Shown here piece by piece: positions 18,558 through 27,091 of a DNA stretch of 64,000 nucleotides (position 1 is the first letter of the stretch; every line of letters begins with the position of its first letter). The notes below the pieces were generated by a model, which worked only from the letters and a program-made list of their open reading frames with translations, was not told where the DNA came from and made no database searches. A program made the position numbers and the translations under genes. This stretch comes from Pedobacter yulinensis (GTDB lineage: Bacteria > Bacteroidota > Bacteroidia > Sphingobacteriales > Sphingobacteriaceae), in NCBI RefSeq assembly GCF_003029735.1, contig NZ_KZ686269.1:1240001-1304000 (forward strand), read 5' to 3'.

Positions 18558-21083
18558 ATGAACCCCAGCAATTTAAGCGAATCGGTTAAAACCGCGGTCC
18601 GGGTGGCGCAAGCGCTGGCCCGTGAATACAAGAATGCGGTATTCGGCCCGGCGCATCTTCTTAAAGGACTGATGCACACAGAAGTAGGTATTCGGGCCTT
18701 TCTTGAATCGATCGGAAAGGATGCTGCTTATTTATCTGAATGGGCAGAAGTGCGGATCGATGAACTTGAGAAGGCCAGCGCCGGCGAAGAGCCCCGGGGC
18801 AGCGCCGAAATTCCTGTTATTTTCGAAGAGGCCGACAACGTACGCATCAAACTCGGCCTCGACCTCATCACACCGGTCTGCGTGCTCACCGCGCTCGCCA
18901 AACCCAATGTGGGCTTCAGCGTCGAGCAGCTGAAATCATTTCCGATCAAAGAGCGGGAAATGCTCGACCTGTACATTAAAGACGAAGAGGTTCAGCAAAG
19001 CATCCAGCCGGCTCAGAACGCTGCTTCAGGCAGCGCCTCTAAAACCATGGGCGCCTTGCTGAAGTACTGCAGTGACAGGATCAGCCTGGCGCGCGAGGGA
19101 AAGACCGATCCCATCATTGGCCGGGATAAAGAAACGCGGCAAATGATGGAGATCCTGTGCCGGCGCAGCAAGCCTAATGTAATCATTACCGGCGATGCAG
19201 GGGTTGGAAAAACCGCGCTCGTAGACGGTTTTGCGCTCGACATTGTAAAAGGAAATGTTCCCGCTGCACTGACAGACATCCAGTTATTCGAACTGGACCT
19301 GGGCGCACTGATCGCGGGCGCTTCATACAAAGGCGAAATTGAAGACCGCCTGAAAAACATCATCCGTGAGATCAAGCAATTCGACAAGGCAGTGCTCTTT
19401 ATCGATGAGATCCATACACTCCTTGACCAGAAAGGCCCTATGGGCGGTGGTGCAGGAAACCTGTTGAAACCCGAGCTTGCCCGTGGAGAGCTTACCGTAA
19501 TCGGAGCGACCACGATGGATGAGTACCGGAAAATCATCGAACCTGAGCAGGCTTTCAGCCGCCGGTTTGAAATTTTACAGGTCAGCGAGCCCGGCGATGC
19601 CGCAGCCGTAAAAATGCTCGACACACTAAAAGACCGTTATGAAACCCACCACGGCCTTACCGTTGCCGAAAAAACCGTTGCAGAATGTGTACGGCTGGCT
19701 AAAAGGTATATGAAAGACCGCCGGCTGCCCGATTCGGCTTTCGACCTGCTTGACCGCACCATGGCTGCCCTGAAAATGATGAACGATACGTCGGCCCGCG
19801 TGCTCGACGAACTTGACGGGTCGCTCGCGCAGCTTCGCGACCAGGAAAACACACCTTCCGATGAACAGCTTGCCGAATACCGCTGGCTTTACAGCCAGAT
19901 GCAGCACAAACTCAGCCCTGTTCTGCTCGGTTTGCTGACAGACGAAACGCAGACAGATACCTTTGAAGAAGCTGCAGAATTCGACGAATTTATTTCGCGC
20001 AGCCTCGGGGAACTGCGGGGTTTTGCTGAAACGGTGCGGCTCGAGGTTACGCCGCAAGACATTGCCTCGGTCGTTTCTTACAAGACAGGTATCCCGATGG
20101 GCAAACTTCAGGCCGGCGAAAAGGAAAAACTGATGAACATGGAAGGCTACCTGAAAAAACGCGTCGTTGGCCAGGACCAGGCTCTTAAGGCTGTTGCAGA
20201 CGCCATCCTGGAATCGCGCAGCGGCCTGAACAAAAAAGGCCAGCCCATCGGCTCGTTTTTCCTTCTCGGTCCAACCGGCACGGGAAAAACCGAACTGGCC
20301 AAGTCAATTGCGGAATTTCTCTTTAATGATGAAAAAGCAATGATCCGTTTCGACATGTCTGAGTTCAAGGAAGAACATTCGGCTGCCTTGCTCTATGGCG
20401 CGCCTCCGGGTTACGTGGGGTACGAAGAGGGCGGCCTGCTGGTCAATAAAATCAGGCAGCAGCCCTACTCGGTACTGCTCTTCGATGAGATCGAAAAAGC
20501 ACATCCTTCGGTGTTCGATACCTTTCTTCAGATCCTGGACGAGGGGCACATGCATGACCGGCTCGGCAAAGAAGGTGATTTCTCAAATGCGCTGATCCTG
20601 TTTACCTCAAACATTGGCAGCGAATGGATTGCCGCACAAATTGCTGAAGGCAAAATTCCTGCACACAGCCAGTTGATGGAGATCATGGCCGGACATTTCA
20701 GGCCGGAATTTCTTGCCCGTTTGTCTGAGATCGTACCCTTCGCGCCGATCAGCGAAAAACATGTCGTTGATATCTTTAACATCCAGCTGCGCAGCCTGAT
20801 CGACGCGCTGGAAAAACAAGGCATCAATTTTGAGATGGATGACGAAGCGCGTAAAATGATCGCACTCAGTGGCTTTACCCCCAAATACGGGGCCAGGCAG
20901 TTGTCTGGAGTGATCAGAAATCAGCTCAGAAGACCTATTTCCAAATACATCATTTCAGGAGAACTGAAGAAGGGACAAACCGTAAAAATCACCAAAAATG
21001 AGCATGAAGATGCGCTCGAGTGGGAAATCCTTCCTTCTTCAGACATGATGGAACAACAAAATGACCTGTTGACTGTTATATAA
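18558..21083 (+). CDS. tssH: T6SS sheath-disassembly ATPase ClpV (TssH)
   Basis: AAA+ unfoldase that extracts TssC from contracted sheaths for re-use. The 841-residue protein has a Clp-N domain (about 1-140), a first AAA+ module with Walker A GDAGVGKT (about 212-219) and Walker B LFIDEIHT (about 279-286), and a coiled middle region. A second AAA+ module has Walker A GPTGTGKT (about 573-580), and a C-terminal D2-small domain follows. It lies 18 bp after tssR and 52 bp before tssB, in the usual order for this locus. Confidence 0.95.
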   Translation: MNPSNLSESVKTAVRVAQALAREYKNAVFGPAHLLKGLMHTEVGIRAFLESIGKDAAYLSEWAEVRIDELEKASAGEEPRGSAEIPVIFEEADNVRIKLGLDLITPVCVLTALAKPNVGFSVEQLKSFPIKEREMLDLYIKDEEVQQSIQPAQNAASGSASKTMGALLKYCSDRISLAREGKTDPIIGRDKETRQMMEILCRRSKPNVIITGDAGVGKTALVDGFALDIVKGNVPAALTDIQLFELDLGALIAGASYKGEIEDRLKNIIREIKQFDKAVLFIDEIHTLLDQKGPMGGGAGNLLKPELARGELTVIGATTMDEYRKIIEPEQAFSRRFEILQVSEPGDAAAVKMLDTLKDRYETHHGLTVAEKTVAECVRLAKRYMKDRRLPDSAFDLLDRTMAALKMMNDTSARVLDELDGSLAQLRDQENTPSDEQLAEYRWLYSQMQHKLSPVLLGLLTDETQTDTFEEAAEFDEFISRSLGELRGFAETVRLEVTPQDIASVVSYKTGIPMGKLQAGEKEKLMNMEGYLKKRVVGQDQALKAVADAILESRSGLNKKGQPIGSFFLLGPTGTGKTELAKSIAEFLFNDEKAMIRFDMSEFKEEHSAALLYGAPPGYVGYEEGGLLVNKIRQQPYSVLLFDEIEKAHPSVFDTFLQILDEGHMHDRLGKEGDFSNALILFTSNIGSEWIAAQIAEGKIPAHSQLMEIMAGHFRPEFLARLSEIVPFAPISEKHVVDIFNIQLRSLIDALEKQGINFEMDDEARKMIALSGFTPKYGARQLSGVIRNQLRRPISKYIISGELKKGQTVKITKNEHEDALEWEILPSSDMMEQQNDLLTVI

Positions 21084-21135
21084 CGAATGCAGTCATCATA
21101 AATAACGAATCGAATTAAAACTAAAAAACAAGACT

Positions 21136-21582
21136 ATGTTCAATTATGAAATTGGCGGGAACGAGAAAAAAATCGATACCTCTGAAGCATTTGCTGACAT
21201 TGCGCACAATAAAACGCTCTTCATTCAAAAACTAACCGATAACGAACCCATTAAGCCGGAAAAAGTTGAAGGACTAAGAACGGTTGAAGATGTTTTCGAC
21301 TATTATAAACCAAAAGTCGATGTTTCTTTCGAGCGCCAGGACGGTTCTGTAAAATCAGAGACCCTGAGTTTCAGCAACCTCGGCGATTTTTCTGTTAAAA
21401 ACATCGTGAACCAGAGCGAGCACCTCAGCAATGTGAACCTTGAAAAGGAAATGTCTTTGAACGTGATCAAACAGCTTAAATCTAATAAGACCCTGAAATC
21501 GACGCTCGACAATGAAGAAACCAAAGAAGCTTTCATCAGCGCACTTAAGAATTTTGTTGCAGAGCTGGAGCAGAACAAATAA
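21136..21582 (+). CDS. tssB: T6SS sheath small subunit TssB (VipA)
   Basis: A 148-residue partner of TssC that forms the contractile sheath. It opens with a beta strand as in Bacteroidota TssB, and has the conserved VEGLRTVEDVFDYYKPKVDVSF region and a helical C-terminus. It is followed by tssC after 33 bp. Small size and strict pairing with tssC make the call firm. Confidence 0.93.
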   Translation: MFNYEIGGNEKKIDTSEAFADIAHNKTLFIQKLTDNEPIKPEKVEGLRTVEDVFDYYKPKVDVSFERQDGSVKSETLSFSNLGDFSVKNIVNQSEHLSNVNLEKEMSLNVIKQLKSNKTLKSTLDNEETKEAFISALKNFVAELEQNK

Positions 21583-21615
21583 TCACCTGAACTGACGATC
21601 TAACACGACCACATT

Positions 21616-23001
21616 ATGGCAACTCCACAAGAACAAAACATAACCCCAGGCGCCGCTGAGTCGCAATTCAAAACAGCAGACCGCCCGGCGAAAACCATAG
21701 GCCTGCAGGAAAGCCTGGACAAACTCGCGCGAGTCGGCGGATTCGACCTCCTGGAAGCAACCGTCGACGGGCTTCAAAACCTGAACCCGGAACGCAAAGC
21801 AAGGAAACAGATTTTCCTGACGGGCGATGAAAAGAAAAAGGAACGCGAGGAGCTGAAGAAAAAAATACAGCTTTGGATCGAGGTGCTTGAAGGTTCGAAC
21901 TCCGTCGCAGACATGGTCGAAAAGAGCACCGAAAAACTGCAGAACGCAGAGGAAAACCTGAATAAGAATATTGCAGAAGCGCTCAAAAGCACCCGTGAAC
22001 TGGAACAGGCTTACCGCAGCGTACACCTGTTTTATAAAAATACAGAAGAAGACAAGCTGAAAAACGTCGTGATCATGAACGCTGCAATGGACCAGCTGAC
22101 CGATCTGGACAATCCGCGTTTCATCGATTATGTAGCCGAAGAGCTTAAACAAAAGTATGACCGGCTGGACCTGCGCGAAAATTATTCGCTGGTGGTTATT
22201 CCCGGTTATATGGGCTCGAATAAGGTGCTGGAACGCTGGGGCAAAATTGCCTACAACAACAAAGCGATGCTTGTTACCGATTTCGCCGACCTGGATCAGC
22301 CCGATGATGTGATCGACCTTTTTTCAGCTGCCAATTATACCGGTGGCGACGCATTCCGCTCTAACGTGATCATGACCTGCAACTGGCTTGTGGGCCGCGG
22401 CAAAGTAGACGAGGTAGGCGAAGAAGATGACCTGACCGTGCCTGGGTCTGCCGCCCTTGCCGGAAAAATGTACTACACGCTCATGTCGCAGGTTACGGCC
22501 GGTAAAAAACACGGTGCCATTAACGAGGTCGACGGCGTCAAATTCGATTTGAAAAAAAGCGAGATCTCACACCTGGAGCGGATCGGACTGGTACCGATGG
22601 TGAACGAATATGGAAAGGTTATGGCTTTTTCAGCCAAAACACTTTTCAATGGCGACAACATTGGCCTGCAGACCTATTCTGTGGTTCGGGTGTTTGACTA
22701 CATTACGAAAGTGCTTTTCGATTTCCTGAACAGGCGCGCCTTCGAAAACTGGACTTCAAAAACCGAACAGGACCTGCGCAGCCAGATTGTAAAATTCCTG
22801 GACGGCATTCAGGGTCCCGAGCGCCTGATCGAGCGATTCAAAATCATGCGTTTTGAACGGGATGAGACGCAAAAAGACCGCATCCACTTAGACATTCACA
22901 TTACGCCCTACTTCCCTGCCAAAAGTTTCGTTGTAAAACTGGACGGCCATAAAGGAGAAGATGAAAGCACAACCTGGGCCAGTGAATACAAACAACAGTA
23001 G
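21616..23001 (+). CDS. tssC: T6SS sheath large subunit TssC (VipB)
   Basis: A 461-residue large sheath subunit. The conserved sheath core is seen in PRFIDYVAEELKQKYDRL...VVIPGYMGS and KVLERWGKIAYNNKAML (about residues 175-220). The C-terminal region (FAKSFVVKLDGH-like ending) supplies the strands that lock adjacent TssB/C pairs. Helical N-terminal residues (about 60-150) carry the ClpV-contact region. It closes the structural operon: a terminator follows at 23022-23046. Confidence 0.94.
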   Translation: MATPQEQNITPGAAESQFKTADRPAKTIGLQESLDKLARVGGFDLLEATVDGLQNLNPERKARKQIFLTGDEKKKEREELKKKIQLWIEVLEGSNSVADMVEKSTEKLQNAEENLNKNIAEALKSTRELEQAYRSVHLFYKNTEEDKLKNVVIMNAAMDQLTDLDNPRFIDYVAEELKQKYDRLDLRENYSLVVIPGYMGSNKVLERWGKIAYNNKAMLVTDFADLDQPDDVIDLFSAANYTGGDAFRSNVIMTCNWLVGRGKVDEVGEEDDLTVPGSAALAGKMYYTLMSQVTAGKKHGAINEVDGVKFDLKKSEISHLERIGLVPMVNEYGKVMAFSAKTLFNGDNIGLQTYSVVRVFDYITKVLFDFLNRRAFENWTSKTEQDLRSQIVKFLDGIQGPERLIERFKIMRFERDETQKDRIHLDIHITPYFPAKSFVVKLDGHKGEDESTTWASEYKQQ

Positions 23002-23021
23002 CCCCTACGCTATCCATATTC

Positions 23022-23046
23022 AAACCGGCAACTGCCGGTTTTTTTG
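23022..23046 (+). terminator. Intrinsic terminator after tssC
   Basis: A 9-bp stem AAACCGGCA/TGCCGGTTT with a tight loop is followed by a run of seven T. It ends the tssO-tssC transcript. Confidence 0.9.
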
Positions 23047-23085
23047 TTTGGTGCCGCCCTGGTTTCGGGTAAAGCGCTGCAAACC

Positions 23086-23115
23086 TTTGGACTTAATGAT
23101 TTCTTTATAATTTTG
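23086..23115 (+). promoter_or_regulatory. Strong Bacteroidota promoter of the flavodoxin-fold gene
   Basis: TTTG at 23086-23089 and TAATTTTG at 23108-23115 are 18 bp apart, a near-exact match to the TTTG/TAnnTTTG -33/-7 consensus. The -7 box is 31 bp before the ATG at 23147. Confidence 0.7.
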
Positions 23116-23118
23116 TAA

Positions 23119-23138
23119 CCCGGTCCAAATGGACCGGG
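23119..23138. promoter_or_regulatory. Perfect 8-bp inverted repeat at the transcript start
   Basis: CCCGGTCC and GGACCGGG are separated by AAAT, three bases after the -7 box and eight before the ATG. It is either an operator covering the start site or a 5' hairpin that can hide the ribosome landing zone. There is no T-tract. Confidence 0.6.
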
Positions 23139-23146
23139 GAACACAC

Positions 23147-23719
23147 ATGAAACAATTGCTGATCCTGAACGCCGACCTTGAAAAATCTGAATCCACTCGT
23201 TTTCTCATCGATGCGTACGTGAACGGAGCAGTAAAAAGTGGCGCCATTGTTAAGGAGATCGCCATTGTCGACCTCATCTTCAATTCGAACAAGCAGTTCA
23301 TTAACCGACAGGCTGCGGATCTCGAGCCTGACTTACAAAAGTCATTTGATGCGATCAAACGCGCTAACCACATCGTGCTCTTCTGTCCTGTCTACGTAGA
23401 TGTTATACCGGCCAAAGTAAAGGGATTCTTTGATCGCCTGTTTTTGCCAGACAGTGTCTTTACCTTCCAGCGGCAAAGCTTCAACAACAATTTCAGCGGC
23501 AAGTCGGCAAGAATCGTATCGATCCTCGACCAGGCAACTTTCGAAGACTGGAAACAGAACAGAAAAACCACGTATCTTTCTATCAAGCGCACCACCTTTG
23601 AGAACTGCCGCATCAGCCCGGTACATACCAGTACCATCGGTCACCTCCTTTCGCTTGAGAATGATTACAGCAAAAAATGGCTGAGAAAGATGGAAAAGTT
23701 TGGCACTGACTTAATATAG
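23147..23719 (+). CDS. NAD(P)H-dependent oxidoreductase, flavodoxin-like fold
   Basis: A 190-residue protein of the NADPH-dependent FMN reductase/quinone reductase superfamily. The opening strand LLILNAD followed by a Ser/Thr-rich loop (SESTR) would hold the FMN phosphate, and HIVLFCPVYVDVIPAKVKGFFDRLF (about residues 78-102) matches the characteristic PVY...P..LK.F.DR motif. It has its own promoter and lies between terminated tssC and the effector genes. The domain gives no direct T6SS link; it could be a passenger gene. The substrate is unknown. Confidence 0.78.
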   Translation: MKQLLILNADLEKSESTRFLIDAYVNGAVKSGAIVKEIAIVDLIFNSNKQFINRQAADLEPDLQKSFDAIKRANHIVLFCPVYVDVIPAKVKGFFDRLFLPDSVFTFQRQSFNNNFSGKSARIVSILDQATFEDWKQNRKTTYLSIKRTTFENCRISPVHTSTIGHLLSLENDYSKKWLRKMEKFGTDLI

Positions 23720-24122
23720 CCCTTCTGCCTAACGCAATATAAATACCCCTGCGCATTGAAATCCGGGACCTGCTTCCATCATTTTAGCAATAAGTATTTT
23801 TCAACATCCTGAACTTTACATAATAACGGCAAAGTTTTTGACGTTTTCCAAATAACCTGACACAACTTCATCCCCTGCTTTGGCAATGTGATCAGGCCTG
23901 CACTACCATTTGAATACTTACTTACTCTCTATGAAAACGAGCCTAAACACCGATTTCAGGATTTGTCTTTCCCGGCATTCTCCTCACGCAGCATTAATTT
24001 TTTGTTATCAATCCTCGTAGAGAAAAAGTCCGAACGCATACCAGCCGTTGTAAGCTGGGTGTTTAAACACCTGGCGTTTCTTGCAATGCAGGTGGTATGT
24101 CTGGAAAAAGCAACAATCATCT
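23720..24122. other. Intergenic stretch without a convincing gene
   Basis: About 400 bp, AT-richer than its surroundings, between the oxidoreductase and the lysozyme-family gene. A 106-codon open frame (23888-24208) has no recognisable domain and overlaps the start of the next gene in another frame, so I do not call it. No terminator or clear promoter seen. Confidence 0.5.
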
Positions 24123-24803
24123 ATGCTCAGCGATTTAGAATACATCCGGCTTTTCGATTCATGCGTGATCGCACCTGCACGCGTGCCGGAGCTGAATATG
24201 CTCATTGACAATAAAATATTAGCCGGAAAAACACTTTACACGCAATTGCGTGACCAGCTTTTCACGCCGCCACAGACTGTACCGGCATCAGCGTATGCGC
24301 CGGCTGCAAGCGGCTTTTCGGCATTCAGTTATGCGCCATCCACGCCTGTGGCAGCCGCTGCAAGAACTGACTTTGCAGGCTCGCAGGTTTCCATGCCCTG
24401 GTATGTGGTGGCTTGCCTCCATTACCACGAACAGGTTGACCTGAACCAAAGGCTGCGTTCAGGGCGAACCGGCGGTCTGCGAAACCCACTGAGTTCGCCA
24501 GGTCAGCGTATGATACCCATTTCGGGCGCATTGCGAGACCCCGTGGCAGCGATTCGCCGTACCCTAAAGGGAGACGCCGTTAAATGCTGGACACTTCCAA
24601 ACATCCTGCGGGTTTTCGAACGGCACAACAGCGACCGGAGCAATGCGAACAGTTCAGACCTTTGGAGTGGCTCGAACCACCCATCGGTCCTCGCTTTCAG
24701 AACGGGCTTCCCTCCTCCGGCTTCAGCGACCGGACCACTCGGCGCAGCCGTGGTACTAAAGGGTCTCGAAAACCGCGGCATTATTCAGATACCAAGATAT
24801 TGA
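24123..24803 (+). CDS. Divergent lysozyme-family protein (COG5526-like), candidate T6SS effector
   Basis: A 226-residue protein. Three blocks resemble the 'lysozyme family protein' group: an opening YIRLFDSCVIAPARVPELN (about residues 7-25), MPWYVVACLHYHEQ (91-104), which holds the expected catalytic Glu as E103, and a C-terminal WTLPNILRVFERHN...SSDLWSGSNH...LGAAVVLKGLENRGII. The stretch that in family members reads like HLHNGDPLTxRT after the Glu is strongly changed here (residues 107-130), and an Ala/Pro-rich linker (50-88) is inserted. There is no signal peptide, as expected for T6SS cargo. It lies upstream of vgrG. Peptidoglycan cleavage in target cells is inferred; it could also be inactive. 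The start at 24123 is preferred to one 42 bp earlier because the family similarity begins there. Confidence 0.6.
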   Translation: MLSDLEYIRLFDSCVIAPARVPELNMLIDNKILAGKTLYTQLRDQLFTPPQTVPASAYAPAASGFSAFSYAPSTPVAAAARTDFAGSQVSMPWYVVACLHYHEQVDLNQRLRSGRTGGLRNPLSSPGQRMIPISGALRDPVAAIRRTLKGDAVKCWTLPNILRVFERHNSDRSNANSSDLWSGSNHPSVLAFRTGFPPPASATGPLGAAVVLKGLENRGIIQIPRY

Positions 24804-24807
24804 AAGC

Positions 24808-25032
24808 ATGAGGGGGTCGTCATTTGTTTCAATCGCACCGCCAGAGGTTAGCAGCAAAAACTGCGTGGCCTGCCGGCTTGTTGCGGTAGCTATGGCAAAC
24901 AGGCCGTTCTGTCCCGCATGCCAGACATCTTCCGGCAGCGGCCTCTACCAGGTATCGAGCCACCTCACGCCCGGTCCCATATATTCCGTTCCTCTAACAA
25001 CAGATACCAGCGCATTCAGGCAACATTATTGA
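24808..25032 (+). CDS. Small hypothetical protein with two CxxC pairs
   Basis: A 74-residue open frame starting 4 bp after the lysozyme-family stop and ending 16 bp before vgrG. It has C19-x2-C22 and C35-x2-C38, a spacing seen in zinc-binding knuckles, but no family is recognised. There is no signal peptide. Its position would suit an immunity or adaptor protein for the upstream gene, yet it may be non-coding; composition (Ser/Pro-rich) is not decisive. Confidence 0.35.
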   Translation: MRGSSFVSIAPPEVSSKNCVACRLVAVAMANRPFCPACQTSSGSGLYQVSSHLTPGPIYSVPLTTDTSAFRQHY

Positions 25033-25048
25033 AAAAACCCAGCTATCC

Positions 25049-26911
25049 ATGGAAAAGAAATTAATTGCTGAGATCAACATCGAAGACGCCCCGATCTTGC
25101 ATTTCGCATCATTCAGACTCAAGCAGAAGTTCAACGCCCATCACGAGTTCGAACTGCGATTCAATCACGATAAGATGGGCGCGCCGGGACTCATCAGTCT
25201 TGATTCCTGCAGAAATTTCATGGGCAAGTCGCTCACCGCTTCGTTTGGTTATACACAGGGGCAGATGCAGCTCTTTTCTGGTATCGTGACCAAGGTCGAG
25301 TTGGCTCAAAGTCATGGTTACCATGGCATTATCATCGTTAGTGGTTACAGCCCCACCATTCTTATTGACCGGGGGCGCGACCTGGGCTCCTACCTGGACA
25401 AAGACCTCAATACGATTGCCCAGATAGCTATAGAAGATACGGCAACCAACGATTTGAAACTTGTAACCAATTCCAGCCGAAAAGCTGCGATCGATTACGT
25501 TATTCAGTACAAGGAAAGCGATTTCAGTTTTTTGAACCGACTTTCGGCAACGTATCATGAATGGTTTTTCTATGACGGGCAGCAATTGCATTTCGGTAAA
25601 CCCGACGATTTGAAGGAAGTTGCGTTGTTTTACGGACGGGATGTGCAGAACCTGCAGTATGGCATGGAAGTCGCGCCGATAAAAAGCAAACGCTTTTCGT
25701 ACGATTCCAGGCAGGACACGATCCTGGAAAGCGAGAGTGCAGGAAAAGCCGAAGGCCAGCCTGATCTGGTTCACGCGGTCCGTGCATCGAACAGCACCTT
25801 TAGCAAGGTGTATAATCAGCCGGCACAGATCCGCGTAGACAGCAGTTCAGACATCCGTGAGTATGTCGAGAACGAAGAAAAAGCGCGGGTAAGCAACCTG
25901 TTAAACATCAAGGGCGGTGGCGATAATCCGATGGTCGGAATAGGAACGGTGGTAGATATCTCCATGAGCCTGCGCCAGGAGTTGGCGTTCAACACCCAAA
26001 GCCTTGGCAAATACCTGGTAACCGGCGTTGTTCACCATATTGAAGGCACAGGAATTTACCACAACACGTTCGAGGGTATCGTGGCGAACTCAGAAAAGAT
26101 CGTGGTACACGACTGGCAGGAACCGCTGCCTGAAATGCAGCTAGCTAAAGTGGTAGACAACAATGATCCCCAAGGCCTGGGCCGCATCAAGATCAGCTTC
26201 CAGTGGAAATGCAAAACGAACGATGTAAGCGAATGGCTGCGTGTGGTCAGCCCGAACGCCGGCACCGGCGACCGGGGATCGAACCGCGGCTTCTTCGCCA
26301 TCCCTGAAATTGACGACCAGGTCATGATCGCTTTTGAAGAAGGCAATGTGGCACGCCCGGTGGTGATCGGAAGCGTTTACCACAAAAGCAATGTGGACAG
26401 CAGTCCGCTGATTCAGAACCACCTCAAAAGCATCATGACGCGCAGTGGTCACCTGATCGAGTTCGATGACAACGAGTCGACCCAGGGTATCAAGATTACC
26501 GACATTCACAATAATATTATCCACATCGACACAAAAGGGAACAACATCACCGTAACGGCGCTCGAGAACATGAGCCTGAATTGCAAGAACATGCAGATCA
26601 ATGTCGAGGAGAACATGAACATTTCTGTGGGGAAAGACCAGAGTACCAGCGTAGGCAACAGCCAGAGCACATCTGTTCAAAAAGACATCTCGGTAACTGC
26701 GGGCAACAATTATGCATTAAGCGCCAGCGGCGACATTCAGGAAAGTTCAGATACGAGGAAAGAGTCGGTCACTAAAGATTTCATGCGCCAGTCAGACGTG
26801 TCAAACGAACTGGCCAGCGAGATCGTTCTCTTCAGTCAGCAGGAAAATATGACCCTGCAGAGCGGTAAAACCGTGGAAGTAAACAGTGCTGAGAAATCTA
26901 AAATGTTCTAA
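25049..26911 (+). CDS. vgrG: T6SS spike protein VgrG (TssI)
   Basis: Trimeric spike at the tip of the Hcp tube. The 620-residue protein has a gp27-like base (about 1-360), a gp5-like OB-fold around residues 365-450 (QLAKVVDNNDPQGLGRIKIS, then NRGFFAIPEIDDQVMIAFEEGN), and a repetitive C-terminal beta-helix (about 470-605) rich in N-x-S-V and T/S repeats. There is no fused effector domain after the helix. The genes that follow it closely encode candidate adaptors and cargo. Confidence 0.95.
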   Translation: MEKKLIAEINIEDAPILHFASFRLKQKFNAHHEFELRFNHDKMGAPGLISLDSCRNFMGKSLTASFGYTQGQMQLFSGIVTKVELAQSHGYHGIIIVSGYSPTILIDRGRDLGSYLDKDLNTIAQIAIEDTATNDLKLVTNSSRKAAIDYVIQYKESDFSFLNRLSATYHEWFFYDGQQLHFGKPDDLKEVALFYGRDVQNLQYGMEVAPIKSKRFSYDSRQDTILESESAGKAEGQPDLVHAVRASNSTFSKVYNQPAQIRVDSSSDIREYVENEEKARVSNLLNIKGGGDNPMVGIGTVVDISMSLRQELAFNTQSLGKYLVTGVVHHIEGTGIYHNTFEGIVANSEKIVVHDWQEPLPEMQLAKVVDNNDPQGLGRIKISFQWKCKTNDVSEWLRVVSPNAGTGDRGSNRGFFAIPEIDDQVMIAFEEGNVARPVVIGSVYHKSNVDSSPLIQNHLKSIMTRSGHLIEFDDNESTQGIKITDIHNNIIHIDTKGNNITVTALENMSLNCKNMQINVEENMNISVGKDQSTSVGNSQSTSVQKDISVTAGNNYALSASGDIQESSDTRKESVTKDFMRQSDVSNELASEIVLFSQQENMTLQSGKTVEVNSAEKSKMF

Positions 26912-26912
26912 G

Positions 26913-27089
26913 ATGGCGATCTCCAAAACATGCAACAATATGACAATCCGGGTTAAGTCCGGGTATGAACTGACAGTAGGCAAGACGCTGCAAAAGATTG
27001 CAGGCAGAATAAATGTGGAAGCCCGGAAAAAAAACTTGGTGCTGGCCAGCAACAAGCGGGTTGTTGGACAGGGCGGAAAGGAAAGTTAA
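26913..27089 (+). CDS. 58-residue protein resembling a VgrG tail/adaptor
   Basis: A small gene starting 1 bp after the vgrG stop and ending 2 bp before the next gene, which argues for real translation. The sequence (SKTCNNMTIRVKSGYELTV...GRINVEARKKNLVLASNKRV) is made of alternating beta-type segments ending in a glycine-rich VVGQGGKE. This looks like the last turns of a VgrG beta-helix or a tip-binding adaptor. No named family is recognised. Confidence 0.55.
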   Translation: MAISKTCNNMTIRVKSGYELTVGKTLQKIAGRINVEARKKNLVLASNKRVVGQGGKES

Positions 27090-27091
27090 CT

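Noticed and set aside
23888-24208. 106-codon plus-strand frame
   Set aside because: No recognisable domain, overlaps the lysozyme-family gene start in another frame, and no promoter or ribosome site support.
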